Source of the DNA: a virus
Reading direction: 5' to 3' (one strand)
Length of the DNA stretch: 64,000 nucleotides
IMG/VR virus record: IMGVR_UViG_3300027971_000029
Span: 1-64,000 of that record
Positions 1 to 7,776 of this stretch are shown in pieces. Position 1 is the first letter of the stretch; each line of letters begins with the position of its first letter. Below the pieces are notes generated by a model. It saw only the letters and a program-made list of their open reading frames with translations. It made no database searches and was not told the origin of the DNA. Both the position numbers and the translations under genes were made by a program.

Positions 1-401
1 CATAGAGGCAAATATTCATATGCGTATTGAAGTCGACCTAAAATCTCACGAGCCAATGCGCCTTTGTTTGCAAGAATTGCAATCTTATAATCAATGTTGA
101 ATAGTACAGTCCAAAGCATGTATCCAACTGTCGTAGTTGTCTTACCAACCTGACGAGGCATCTTTGCAATACAGAAACGATTGTTGTGAAATGTATCAAC
201 CATCTCTTCTTGAAATGGCCACATGTCGAATGGAACAAGACCTTTGTCCACATTGACAATCTTCACATATGTTTTGATGAAGTAAATTGGGTCTTCAGAA
301 CACTTTACAATCTCTGCAACCTGTTCTTCAGTGTAGGATATCTCTACACCTAATCTTTTTAGACTCGCATTACCATTATACCCACCACCATTATCACTCA
401 T
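1..401 (-). CDS. 17: Terminase large subunit (gp17), N-terminal part, cut by window edge
   Basis: This is the ATPase/nuclease motor that packages DNA into the prohead. Only the first 133 codons are in the window; the frame runs open off the left edge. The ATG at 401 overlaps the stop of the small-terminase gene (ATGA). The visible part contains the T4-like segment leading to the Walker A loop, read as MPRQVGKTTT at about residue 79-88, followed by the hydrophobic strand of the ATPase core (KIAILANKG). In T4 gp17 the same SRQxGKTT motif lies near residue 160, so this protein has a shorter N-terminus, as is common in marine T4-like phages. The nuclease domain lies outside the window. Confidence 0.95.
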   Translation of the reverse strand, partial: MSDNGGGYNGNASLKRLGVEISYTEEQVAEIVKCSEDPIYFIKTYVKIVNVDKGLVPFDMWPFQEEMVDTFHNNRFCIAKMPRQVGKTTTTVGYMLWTVLFNIDYKIAILANKGALAREILGRLQYAYEYLPL

Positions 402-811
402 TGATTTTTCTTCAAAAATTTTACCAGTTCTGTTGTTGAGCCAACAAAAACTGCTTTGTCAACATTCACATTTCCGCTTTGTTTTTTCTCTTCTGAACCT
501 TGTAAATCTCTCTTGCGCTTTTGCAATTCAAGTAAGTCTTTATTTAAATCAGATAAATTTTTGATGAATGTTGCGGCAACTTCATATGCTCTTGGTTGTT
601 CAGATTCGTTTGCTACCAACAAAAGATTATCAAAAGCAACACCACCTTTGTTGATTAATTTTTTGATATTCTGTCTGGCAAACTCAACATCTTCTTCAAT
701 GGTTGAATCTTTTATTTCGACAACGGCAGTCTCTTTGACCTCAATTACATTTGTTGGTGTTATTGGGTCTATGTCGAATATGTCTGATAAGTTTTTATCT
801 ATGCTTTTCAT
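398..811 (-). CDS. 16: Terminase small subunit (gp16)
   Basis: The 137-residue protein is the DNA-recognition and regulatory partner of gp17. It has an acidic N-terminus, a central helical region (about 40-105, rich in Lys/Glu/Leu, coiled-coil-like) and the C-terminal ending VFVGSTTELVKFLKKNQ that resembles T4-like gp16. It overlaps gp15 upstream (ATGA at 808-811) and gp17 downstream (ATGA), so the three are translationally coupled. The call rests on position between gp15 and gp17, on size and on helical content. Confidence 0.88.
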   Translation of the reverse strand: MKSIDKNLSDIFDIDPITPTNVIEVKETAVVEIKDSTIEEDVEFARQNIKKLINKGGVAFDNLLLVANESEQPRAYEVAATFIKNLSDLNKDLLELQKRKRDLQGSEEKKQSGNVNVDKAVFVGSTTELVKFLKKNQ

Positions 812-1857
812 AATGTATCAGGGTATTCTTTTGACTGAATGGTATATCCAAAATCGTCATTAGTATCCGCAGTGACTGGAGATTGAGTAATCTTTGTGTT
901 TGCTATCAATAATGGTGTAGTCTCTACAGTAGAAACGACATATCTTGCATGTGAATCTGCACCAATAACAATATCGTTTGCAGACAATACACCAGTCATC
1001 GAAGTTGCAATGAGAGTGTTTGAATTTGGTCTCCAGTACAATACTGTGCCAAGAACATCTCTCTTGTTTTCAACATTGATAGTCTCACCTTCAAGATATG
1101 TTCCGTTTCCTGTGTTTGCAGTATTCTGCATAACTACAGTCTGAATTGCTTTGTTATTGGTATCGTAGAACAAGTTTGTTGTAGAACCACCAGTGATAAT
1201 GTTTGCACCATTGGCAACAATACCACTATCGATACCAATAATGATAGCACTGTTAGCAACAGGACCAAACAGATATCCTTTGACAGTGAATGTCAAATCC
1301 CATGTAATGATTCTTTGTGAATCTAAACCACCCTCATATTCTATGTTCTGTGAAACACTATTGAGAACAATAGGAATGTCTTTGATGATATTCAGTGATG
1401 GAACTAAATTGGCAGTGACTGTATAGTCTGGAACAAAATATGGTAGAATTTGCTCAACGATTTGTGTACCATCTTCAATGTTACGAACAAATATGCTTAG
1501 AGTAAAATCAAAATTATATGGTGCACCAACATACTGAGACTTGACTGTTCTTTTGACTGTTGTGTCAGCGGCCGCAATCTTAATAGCCGATTGTTGCTTA
1601 CGGCTAGAATCATATGAAATGTTTGTCATTTCAAAATTAAGTCTAGGTAAACTAATAGCAACTGACTTTGTTAGAGTAGGGTCTTGCTGTAATCTTGTGA
1701 TGAATTTTTCTTTGGCACCATATGCAAGAGGCACTTTAATAACTTCTCTTGCAGTGCCATCATTAGCATATCTTTTGATAGACAAATTATTAAACATCGT
1801 ACCAAAAATTACGACATATTTTCGAAAGCTACGATTGTAAAAATGAGTACCAAACAT
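808..1857 (-). CDS. 15: Tail sheath terminator / proximal sheath stabiliser (gp15)
   Basis: This neck protein caps the tail tube and sheath and joins the tail to the head. At 349 residues it is longer than T4 gp15 (272). The N-terminus (MFGTHFYNRSFRKYVVIFG) is the usual gp15 opening in marine T4-like phages, and the 60-215 region has the expected beta-rich body. The C-terminal 130 residues look like an added beta domain. The start ATG at 1857 shares a base with the gp14 stop (TAATG). The order gp13-14-15-16-17 in the transcription direction matches T4. Confidence 0.92.
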   Translation of the reverse strand: MFGTHFYNRSFRKYVVIFGTMFNNLSIKRYANDGTAREVIKVPLAYGAKEKFITRLQQDPTLTKSVAISLPRLNFEMTNISYDSSRKQQSAIKIAAADTTVKRTVKSQYVGAPYNFDFTLSIFVRNIEDGTQIVEQILPYFVPDYTVTANLVPSLNIIKDIPIVLNSVSQNIEYEGGLDSQRIITWDLTFTVKGYLFGPVANSAIIIGIDSGIVANGANIITGGSTTNLFYDTNNKAIQTVVMQNTANTGNGTYLEGETINVENKRDVLGTVLYWRPNSNTLIATSMTGVLSANDIVIGADSHARYVVSTVETTPLLIANTKITQSPVTADTNDDFGYTIQSKEYPDTL

Positions 1858-2768
1858 TACGGTTCACCAAATGGATTGTTTTCAGAGAAGTCGATGATAT
1901 TATCACCCTCTGTTTGAACAATTTTATTATCTGCAATATCTTCAAATGAGAAGTCGAGGTCTTGTGCTTTTGATTCACCACTTGTTGAAAGTATCCAAGA
2001 TGCATTACTTGTGGCACCTTTAATGGCTTGTAAACTTGTGAATGTTCCATTAATCTTAATAACTTCAAGTTTTCTTGTTGTCGAATTAAATGATGTACAT
2101 TCAGCAAAAGCGGTTGCTGTAGCAACATTGCTACCTTGATATACTGTCTCATTATTTGCCGCATCGAAGTTTCCGCTACCTCCAGCATTTACAGACAATG
2201 TTGTTACTGTATAATTGTGTCTAATTTGTTCATCAACTTCTTCAACACCAGTTTCAATAATTTCACTTGAGAATACGAACTGTCGAAGTTTCAATGAATA
2301 CAAATATACATTGTTGTCACGCCCACGACCCAATGGATAGAACATTGCAGGAGTGTTCTCATGCTCAACATGAGCAATTTCAAAGAAGTTTTGTACAAGA
2401 GGAATGTAAACTAAGTCACCTTCTTGCGCCCTAAACAATCCTGGAACACTTGCTTTAAATCTGCGGCGAGAAACAAGCATAGTCATCTCATCACGAATAT
2501 CAAGGCCAAACTTAGAAATGAAATCACCTTCACCTTCCATACCAGATACATTGTTGATGTACATCTCAATTGGGTATGCTGTGACATATTTCTTCAGTTG
2601 GTCTTCACCATACAACTTATCAATACTTGAATTGTCTGTAGTTCTTGGCAAATAGTAAACATCTATACCATAAATTTTCATAGCCTCAATCATCAAATCC
2701 TCAACGAGCAACTGCTCATTGGTTACTTGATTAACCGGAAAATTATTGAAATATAGATTCGTTGCCAT
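1857..2768 (-). CDS. 14: Neck protein gp14
   Basis: This head-closure/neck protein is 303 residues. The N-terminal half is typical gp14: it opens with MATNLYFNNFPVNQ, then EAMKIYGIDVYYLPR at about 29-43 and the FGLDIRDEMTMLVSRRRF segment near 88-105. The C-terminal third is Ser/Thr/Asn-rich. Together with gp13 it forms the collar that seals the portal after packaging. It starts two bases after the gp13 stop (TAATAATG) and its stop overlaps the gp15 start. Confidence 0.93.
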   Translation of the reverse strand: MATNLYFNNFPVNQVTNEQLLVEDLMIEAMKIYGIDVYYLPRTTDNSSIDKLYGEDQLKKYVTAYPIEMYINNVSGMEGEGDFISKFGLDIRDEMTMLVSRRRFKASVPGLFRAQEGDLVYIPLVQNFFEIAHVEHENTPAMFYPLGRGRDNNVYLYSLKLRQFVFSSEIIETGVEEVDEQIRHNYTVTTLSVNAGGSGNFDAANNETVYQGSNVATATAFAECTSFNSTTRKLEVIKINGTFTSLQAIKGATSNASWILSTSGESKAQDLDFSFEDIADNKIVQTEGDNIIDFSENNPFGEP

Positions 2769-2770
2769 TA

Positions 2771-3724
2771 TTAACCAACTAAAATATCTGGCGGCAATAC
2801 ATTCAGACTTTGAATATCTTCTTCAATCTTTTGAATTTCAACAACAGCCTCATCGTAAATTGCTTGTCCATTCAACATCACACCACCTGGCATTTGAATA
2901 CCTGCAAATTTTTTAAGGTTATTACCCCATTGTTTTTTAATTAATGCAATAGTGTATCTCTTTAAAAATCTATCATTCCAAACATCTGAGATGCCTGATT
3001 TTGAAATTGTTTGTCCAGTTGCTGTACTGGTGAATGCACTGTAAACATTCAATGAAGTTGATGAATTAATTTCAATGATTGTTTGAGTTTGACTGCCAAC
3101 TGTGATATCATCACCAATAAAAAAATCATTGTAGAAGTTTGTTCCAGTACCAGTTACCACAACTGAAGCATTTGCAACATTGGCTGTTCCAGATGCAGTA
3201 AATGTATCAGGGTCTAATTTACGATAACATTCAACAACTACCCAATCATTTTCTTTTATGCTATTATTCCAATCAATATCAAGAAACAATTTGTTGAGAT
3301 GGCGATTGAAACGATATTGTGGTTTACCAGAGAACAACAAATTCAATGTTGCGATATGTTGCATTGTGATTTCATATGGCACATATGACACTGAAGTAAA
3401 GTCATACAAATCATGCAATCTTAATTGATAGCGCAAATCGAACATGTTGATTGATGAGTTTGAATCATCAAACGGAAACACATTCACAACACCAATCACT
3501 GCATCAGGAACATAAATCCATTTTCTTGCAATATCATCTGTTGTAATTTTATGCTTCATGTAAATCTTCTCAACACCATCGAAGTGATAGTCTTGAAAGA
3601 ATTGTAATGCTTCATCTATTCTATCTTCTAATTGGTCATCATCGACATTGATATCGATGACAGGAAAACCCAACTCACGAAGACAGTAGGTTTTAAAAGT
3701 GGATCTTGTTGTTGGTTTAGCCAT
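2771..3724 (-). CDS. 13: Neck protein gp13
   Basis: This head-completion/neck protein is 317 residues (T4 gp13 is 309). The family segment LGFPVIDINVDDDQLEDRI and the following FFQDYHFDG lie at about residues 18-50. A beta insert rich in Thr/Val (about 180-235) is typical of marine versions. A late-type box ATAAATA sits seven bases before the ATG and there is no Shine-Dalgarno sequence, so this gene is one of those that may start a leaderless late transcript. Confidence 0.93.
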   Translation of the reverse strand: MAKPTTRSTFKTYCLRELGFPVIDINVDDDQLEDRIDEALQFFQDYHFDGVEKIYMKHKITTDDIARKWIYVPDAVIGVVNVFPFDDSNSSINMFDLRYQLRLHDLYDFTSVSYVPYEITMQHIATLNLLFSGKPQYRFNRHLNKLFLDIDWNNSIKENDWVVVECYRKLDPDTFTASGTANVANASVVVTGTGTNFYNDFFIGDDITVGSQTQTIIEINSSTSLNVYSAFTSTATGQTISKSGISDVWNDRFLKRYTIALIKKQWGNNLKKFAGIQMPGGVMLNGQAIYDEAVVEIQKIEEDIQSLNVLPPDILVG

Positions 3725-3734
3725 AGTAGTATAT

Positions 3735-4193
3735 TTATCCTAGTGCAATTGCAAGTGCCAATATATCACCAACTGTGGCACCGCCGCCAGCGGCCGCAGT
3801 TGTTTGTCTTGTGTTATCAGGGAATATAATGCCGTCTGCTGTCACATTACCTTTAACACCGATACCACCAGCAACAATTATCGCACCAGTTGTGTTTGAT
3901 GTTGATACCGTTGTACTTGTAACATTAATCTTTGCTACATTAAGTGTCGCTATAGATTTATTGAATGTGAAGGCGGCATTGGCGCCAAAAGAACCAGCGT
4001 CATTGAACTGTACTTCTGTTGTAAGTCCAGCAGGCTGAGTTGTCCTAATCGAACCAAGAGTGTTCGATGAAGTCTTATAGTAAATTATACCATCGGCAAA
4101 ATTGAGAGCAATCTCACCGTTAGCAATAACACCTAAAGAAGGAGTGGCTGCCGCTGTACCCGAAGAACGGACTGCAATGACTGTATTTGCCAT
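3735..4193 (-). CDS. Small virion fibre-like protein
   Basis: The 152-residue protein opens with MANTVIAVRSSGTAAATPS. This resembles the phage fibre N-terminal domain that carries IANGEIALNFADGIIYYK. A central Thr/Val beta repeat and IIFPDNTRQTTAAAGGG follow. It ends in ALAIALG, the same C-terminus as the protein at 21005-21730. It is probably a structural or decoration protein of the neck or fibre region. The exact role is unknown. It begins two bases after the preceding stop. Confidence 0.6.
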   Translation of the reverse strand: MANTVIAVRSSGTAAATPSLGVIANGEIALNFADGIIYYKTSSNTLGSIRTTQPAGLTTEVQFNDAGSFGANAAFTFNKSIATLNVAKINVTSTTVSTSNTTGAIIVAGGIGVKGNVTADGIIFPDNTRQTTAAAGGGATVGDILALAIALG

Positions 4194-4195
4194 GC

Positions 4196-4735
4196 TTAGA
4201 AAGTTCCGCCAGCCGATTCAACTTTCAAAATAACATTATTTTCTTTTGCAGAAACTTTCTCTGTAGATTTTACTTCTTCAACTTCTTCTTTGGTAGACTC
4301 AATTATTTCTAAACCTAGTTTTTTTCTTTTTGAATTTGGTAGCATGTCTTCTAACTGTTTGATGTAATTGTTTTTATCAGCAATATCATTTTCAATATTG
4401 GCAACTTTATCATTCAATTTTGCAAGTTCTCTTGCCTGTTCATTCAATGCAGTCTGTAGACGATGTTTATCAGCATCACTATTGCTAGTGTTCTTAATGA
4501 TATTGTCTTTGTTTTCAACTTCAGAAGTTAGAGAAACAATCTTGTTTTGTAATTCATTTTTTTCTCTAACAACAGAATCATATGAATTACCTTTTTCTTG
4601 AAGAACAGGTATTTCTTTTACCTTCTCATCAAGAAATTTGATTTGAGTCTGAAACATAAAATTTTGTTTCAGAACCGCAGTAAAGTTTTCTAGTACTACC
4701 TCATTGTAGACATTTATAAAATTTGCATCGGACAT
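4196..4735 (-). CDS. Coiled-coil protein ending in GGTF
   Basis: This 179-residue protein has a long heptad-like stretch (about residues 30-135, rich in Glu/Lys/Leu/Asn) that predicts a coiled coil. A basic patch (PNSKRKKLGLE) and a short Lys/Glu tail follow. The C-terminus ESAGGTF resembles the GGSF ends of the proteins at 4767-6566 and 6612-6857. It has a good ribosome site (AAAGGG) upstream. It is probably a virion or assembly protein of the fibre system. I do not recognise a family. Confidence 0.55.
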   Translation of the reverse strand: MSDANFINVYNEVVLENFTAVLKQNFMFQTQIKFLDEKVKEIPVLQEKGNSYDSVVREKNELQNKIVSLTSEVENKDNIIKNTSNSDADKHRLQTALNEQARELAKLNDKVANIENDIADKNNYIKQLEDMLPNSKRKKLGLEIIESTKEEVEEVKSTEKVSAKENNVILKVESAGGTF

Positions 4736-4766
4736 AATAAAACCCTTTCATAGTATTAATTATATA

Positions 4767-6566
4767 TTAGAAACTTCCGCCATTCAAATGTGCAAATGTT
4801 GGAACACCAGCAGAACTGATTTGTAGCACATGACCTTCAGTAGCTGAAACTACAGTAGTCAATGCGCTTGAACCTTGACCAAGAACAACACCATTCAATG
4901 TAAGTGCAGTATTACCTGTACCACCATTACCAACTGCAAGTGTACCAGAAATGTGAGTGGTAAGACCAATCTTACCATAGCTAGGCGCAACACCTATACC
5001 ACCAGAGATTAGGGCATTGCCTGTAGCAACATCAGCGAGTGATGCTAGAGTTGTTGCACCAGATGCATAGATGATATCACCAGTAGTATATGATGCAAGA
5101 CCTGTACCACCACGAGCAACAGCAAGTGTGCCAGAAGTAACTTGAGATGCGGCAATTGCAATCTCTGCGGCAGTTACTGCTGAAACTTCACCATACTGAT
5201 TAACAGTTAATGATGTGATTGTATTACCAGCGGCAACACCACCAGTTAATGTGTAACCAGTATTCGCCTGTGATGCAAGTTTAGTGCCATCAAAGATAAC
5301 TCTTTGACTTGATGTGAATGATGTTCCATTTGTACCACCTCTTGCAATAGGCAATGTGCCTGTTGTTACAGCAGATGCATCGATAGCAATAGCAGTATTA
5401 GTAACAGCAGAAACTCTACCATATGCATCTGTAGTGATGACTGGATGATAAGATGATGAACCATATGTACCAGCAGTTCCTGTATTTGCTAATGTTGCAA
5501 GTGCAGTGCCGTTGAATGCAACAATACCATTTGTAAATGATGTTTGGTTTGTACCACCATCAGCAATAGCGATTGCAGAAGCAAGACTAGAGACTGTACC
5601 ACCAGTGATGTTTGCTCTTAGTGTAGCAGTATTAGCGGCAGTTAAAGAACCAGTCGCAAGTGTATTTGATGTTGGGTCTGTTACTAATCCTTTGAATAAG
5701 AAGAAGTTACCTGCGGCTTGTCTGACAAGACCATGATATGTTACAGAAGAACCTGTGTTTGCTTGTCCATAGAAACCAATATCTAAAACATCACCAACTG
5801 TATTATTGGTAGCAAGTTTGATTAGAGAATCGGTTGTTGTTACTGTTGAAGTATTGACTGTTGTGGTAGTACCAGTAATAGTTAAGTTACCTGTAACAGA
5901 CAAGTCGCCAGAAATAGATTGTGCGCCAGATGTACGAACAACAGTATTGTCAACATCAATAATAACTGTAGTATTTGCAGCCGTTACAGCAGTAGTGATA
6001 CCATCACCACCTTTGAATGTGAGAGTATCTGTAGAAAGAGCAACAGGATCAGTTCCTGTATCACCAGCAATGTTTAGTGTAGTTGAAATTGAGACATTAG
6101 CCGCAGAAGTAATACGACCTTTTGCATCAACAGAGAATGTAGGAATCTGTGTAAGACCACCATATGTGCCAGCAGAAACACCAGTCGAACCTAGTGTTAA
6201 TGGAATGTTTGCATTTGCAGAACCGTCAATAGAAACAGTACCATTGGCATCACCAGAGACACCAATCGTTCTTGCAGTTGCCCAAGTAGATGCAGTATTT
6301 GCATTACCAAACAATGATGCATAGATTGCAGTCGCTGAAAAGATACCTGCTGTATCTCTTTTTACAATCGTATTTGCTGTATTAGCAGATGCCGCATTCT
6401 CAAGTAGTTGAGTATAGTAGCGACCACCAATTGCAATAACTTGATTGCCGGCTTGACCTATGAATAACTTACCAGATGTGTTTGAATAAGCAGGTTCAGC
6501 AACATTCAGTGTCGTAGGGGCTGCCGTTGTTTCTGAATATTTCAGTTGAATAACTGTATTTGCCAT
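4767..6566 (-). CDS. Tail fibre protein with GGTG/GGTN repeats
   Basis: The 599-residue fibre starts MANTVIQLKYSETTAAPT, with the common fibre head FIGQAGNQVIAIGGRYYTQLL at about 34-55. The remainder is low-complexity beta-rich sequence. Four copies of a repeat built on IARGGTNGTSF or VGNGGTGNTAL sit between about residue 335 and 575, the pattern of triple-stranded beta shafts. It ends in GGSF. A late-type box lies at 6599-6606, with an AAGG ribosome site before the ATG. Its likely role is host recognition or fibre shaft. Confidence 0.75.
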   Translation of the reverse strand: MANTVIQLKYSETTAAPTTLNVAEPAYSNTSGKLFIGQAGNQVIAIGGRYYTQLLENAASANTANTIVKRDTAGIFSATAIYASLFGNANTASTWATARTIGVSGDANGTVSIDGSANANIPLTLGSTGVSAGTYGGLTQIPTFSVDAKGRITSAANVSISTTLNIAGDTGTDPVALSTDTLTFKGGDGITTAVTAANTTVIIDVDNTVVRTSGAQSISGDLSVTGNLTITGTTTTVNTSTVTTTDSLIKLATNNTVGDVLDIGFYGQANTGSSVTYHGLVRQAAGNFFLFKGLVTDPTSNTLATGSLTAANTATLRANITGGTVSSLASAIAIADGGTNQTSFTNGIVAFNGTALATLANTGTAGTYGSSSYHPVITTDAYGRVSAVTNTAIAIDASAVTTGTLPIARGGTNGTSFTSSQRVIFDGTKLASQANTGYTLTGGVAAGNTITSLTVNQYGEVSAVTAAEIAIAASQVTSGTLAVARGGTGLASYTTGDIIYASGATTLASLADVATGNALISGGIGVAPSYGKIGLTTHISGTLAVGNGGTGNTALTLNGVVLGQGSSALTTVVSATEGHVLQISSAGVPTFAHLNGGSF

Positions 6567-6598
6567 GGCTTCTTACCTTATTGTTATAATTGATGTTC

Positions 6599-6606
6599 TA
6601 TTTATG
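6599..6606 (-). promoter_or_regulatory. Late promoter box (CATAAATA)
   Basis: The minus-strand sequence CATAAATA matches the T4-like late consensus NATAAATA. It stands 32 bases before the ATG of the fibre gene at 6566, leaving a leader of about 26 bases that contains AAGG. Confidence 0.55.
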
Positions 6607-6611
6607 ATTTC

Positions 6612-6857
6612 TCAAAATGACCCGCCGACAAGAGTGGTTGGTTGACTTGCTCTCACATCATTTGCTTCAAACTTTCCTGTCGCAGAATTATATACCAACG
6701 ATTGACCATTAGTAACATTAAGAACATCCACATTCGATAAACTACCTAATGAAATGTTTGATGAAGGAATTGCTGAAAGTGAAGCAACGGATTTTGTAGA
6801 AGGTCTAATCGAAACCGTTGATGCAGAATTCGTAATTACTGTTACATTCGTTGCCAT
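6612..6857 (-). CDS. Small virion-associated protein ending in GGSF
   Basis: This 81-residue protein is rich in Ser, Asn and Val (TVSIRPSTKSVASLS). Its short central motif, NGQSLVYNSATGKFEAND, is the widespread fibre/decoration motif in which a label is attached to the generated value. It ends in LVGGSF, like the neighbouring fibre. The ATG overlaps the stop of the previous gene (TAATG). It is probably a small structural or fibre-accessory protein. Function is otherwise unknown. Confidence 0.55.
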   Translation of the reverse strand: MATNVTVITNSASTVSIRPSTKSVASLSAIPSSNISLGSLSNVDVLNVTNGQSLVYNSATGKFEANDVRASQPTTLVGGSF

Positions 6858-7189
6858 TATCGTGTCACTGATGGAAGAACTGTTGCGATACCCTCAACAA
6901 CTCTAGTTTTGATATTTGCTGGACTTGTCATAACCAAATCATAAACATATCTTCCGGGAGTCAAATTTGAAGTGTTTGCTGATGTCATAGTCATTGTTAT
7001 TTCACCATTAAATGCATCTGTGATTGATACTGTGAAATTTGATGATGTTGTTGAGTAATGTGATTTACGCATCTGTGCTGATGCGCTATATGATGTTAAG
7101 TTTTGACCGACACCGGCACCAGTATTCACATTAATTTTTGATGAAAAGTCGGCACCTTGTTCGACCGTAATTTCTGCATAACCAGCCAT
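6857..7189 (-). CDS. Virion protein with BppU-like Ig/beta domain
   Basis: The 110-residue protein matches a common beta-sandwich phage domain: EQGADFSSKINVN near the start, YSASAQMRK, FTVSITDAFNGEITM, then LTPGRYVYDLVMTSP and a closing VVEGIATVLPSVTR. Such domains occur at the base of receptor-binding proteins and in small structural proteins. A strong GGGGGAA ribosome site precedes the start, and a CTAAATA box lies about 30 bases upstream. Confidence 0.65.
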   Translation of the reverse strand: MAGYAEITVEQGADFSSKINVNTGAGVGQNLTSYSASAQMRKSHYSTTSSNFTVSITDAFNGEITMTMTSANTSNLTPGRYVYDLVMTSPANIKTRVVEGIATVLPSVTR

Positions 7190-7218
7190 TGCATTCCCCC
7201 GAAAACTTGTTAATACTC

Positions 7219-7226
7219 TATTTAGT
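7219..7226 (-). promoter_or_regulatory. Possible late promoter box (ACTAAATA)
   Basis: ACTAAATAGAG on the minus strand departs from NATAAATA at one position (C for A). It lies 29 bases before the ATG at 7189 and just beyond the terminator at 7249-7270, a natural place for a new transcript to begin. Confidence 0.4.
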
Positions 7227-7248
7227 CATTCATGGCACTAATAGAAAC

Positions 7249-7270
7249 AAAAAACCCCGCCTTGGCGGGG
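7249..7270 (-). terminator. Rho-independent terminator
   Basis: The minus strand reads CCCCGCC, a two-base loop, GGCGGGG, then six T. It closes the transcript of the genes at 10823-7291 and separates them from the genes downstream. Confidence 0.85.
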
Positions 7271-7290
7271 ATTTGTTATAGTGAATTGTA

Positions 7291-7767
7291 TTATTCTGTC
7301 GGCCAGTTCTGTGCTGTTACAACAGTTACCAAAGCAGGAACATCTGCGGCACCAGCAATTGCAGTCACTAATCGTGTGCATTCTGCAAGCACAGCGGCAC
7401 GATATGTTACTGTTGCTTGTGGAATTGCAACATCTCTCTCTGCCTTGCGAATGACCATCCAGTCAGTTTGTGATAGAAGACTGTTTGCAGTTTGTTTGAC
7501 AGTTGCAGTCCATAGAGTTTTCAAACCGTGTTGAACATATGGCTCACCGGCTGCTGGTGTAACAGTTTCATCATTGAGTTGTTTTGGATTATCAACACCC
7601 CAATAGAATCTGTCATCAAAGGCCACAGTCGTATCTTGTACTTCAGTGATACCAATTGCTTGTTTTTCTGCTAATGTAGTTAATCGTAACCAATTGGCAG
7701 GATACTGAACACCATTATGTTTGAATGGTGCATCCAATGGTAGAGTTTTGTTATCTAGTAAAAACAT
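7291..7767 (-). CDS. Fibre-associated small protein (DUF4376/tail-fibre-assembly-like)
   Basis: The 158-residue protein sits directly after the 822-residue adhesin, where tail-fibre chaperones commonly lie. Its N-terminus has YPANWLRLTTLAEKQAIGI and FYWGVDNPKQLND. Its C-terminal half has the SLLSQTDWMVIRKAE motif followed by a Thr/Val/Ala-rich helix, which resembles the DUF4376 / fibre-assembly C-terminal region. It may be a chaperone or a minor fibre subunit. The ribosome site is AAGGAAA. Confidence 0.6.
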   Translation of the reverse strand: MFLLDNKTLPLDAPFKHNGVQYPANWLRLTTLAEKQAIGITEVQDTTVAFDDRFYWGVDNPKQLNDETVTPAAGEPYVQHGLKTLWTATVKQTANSLLSQTDWMVIRKAERDVAIPQATVTYRAAVLAECTRLVTAIAGAADVPALVTVVTAQNWPTE

Positions 7768-7776
7768 TTTTTTTCC

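Noticed and set aside
5806-6324. Plus-strand open frame of 172 codons opposite the fibre gene
   Set aside because: It is the complement of low-complexity Val/Thr/Ala codons. It has no ribosome site and lies fully inside a well-supported gene.
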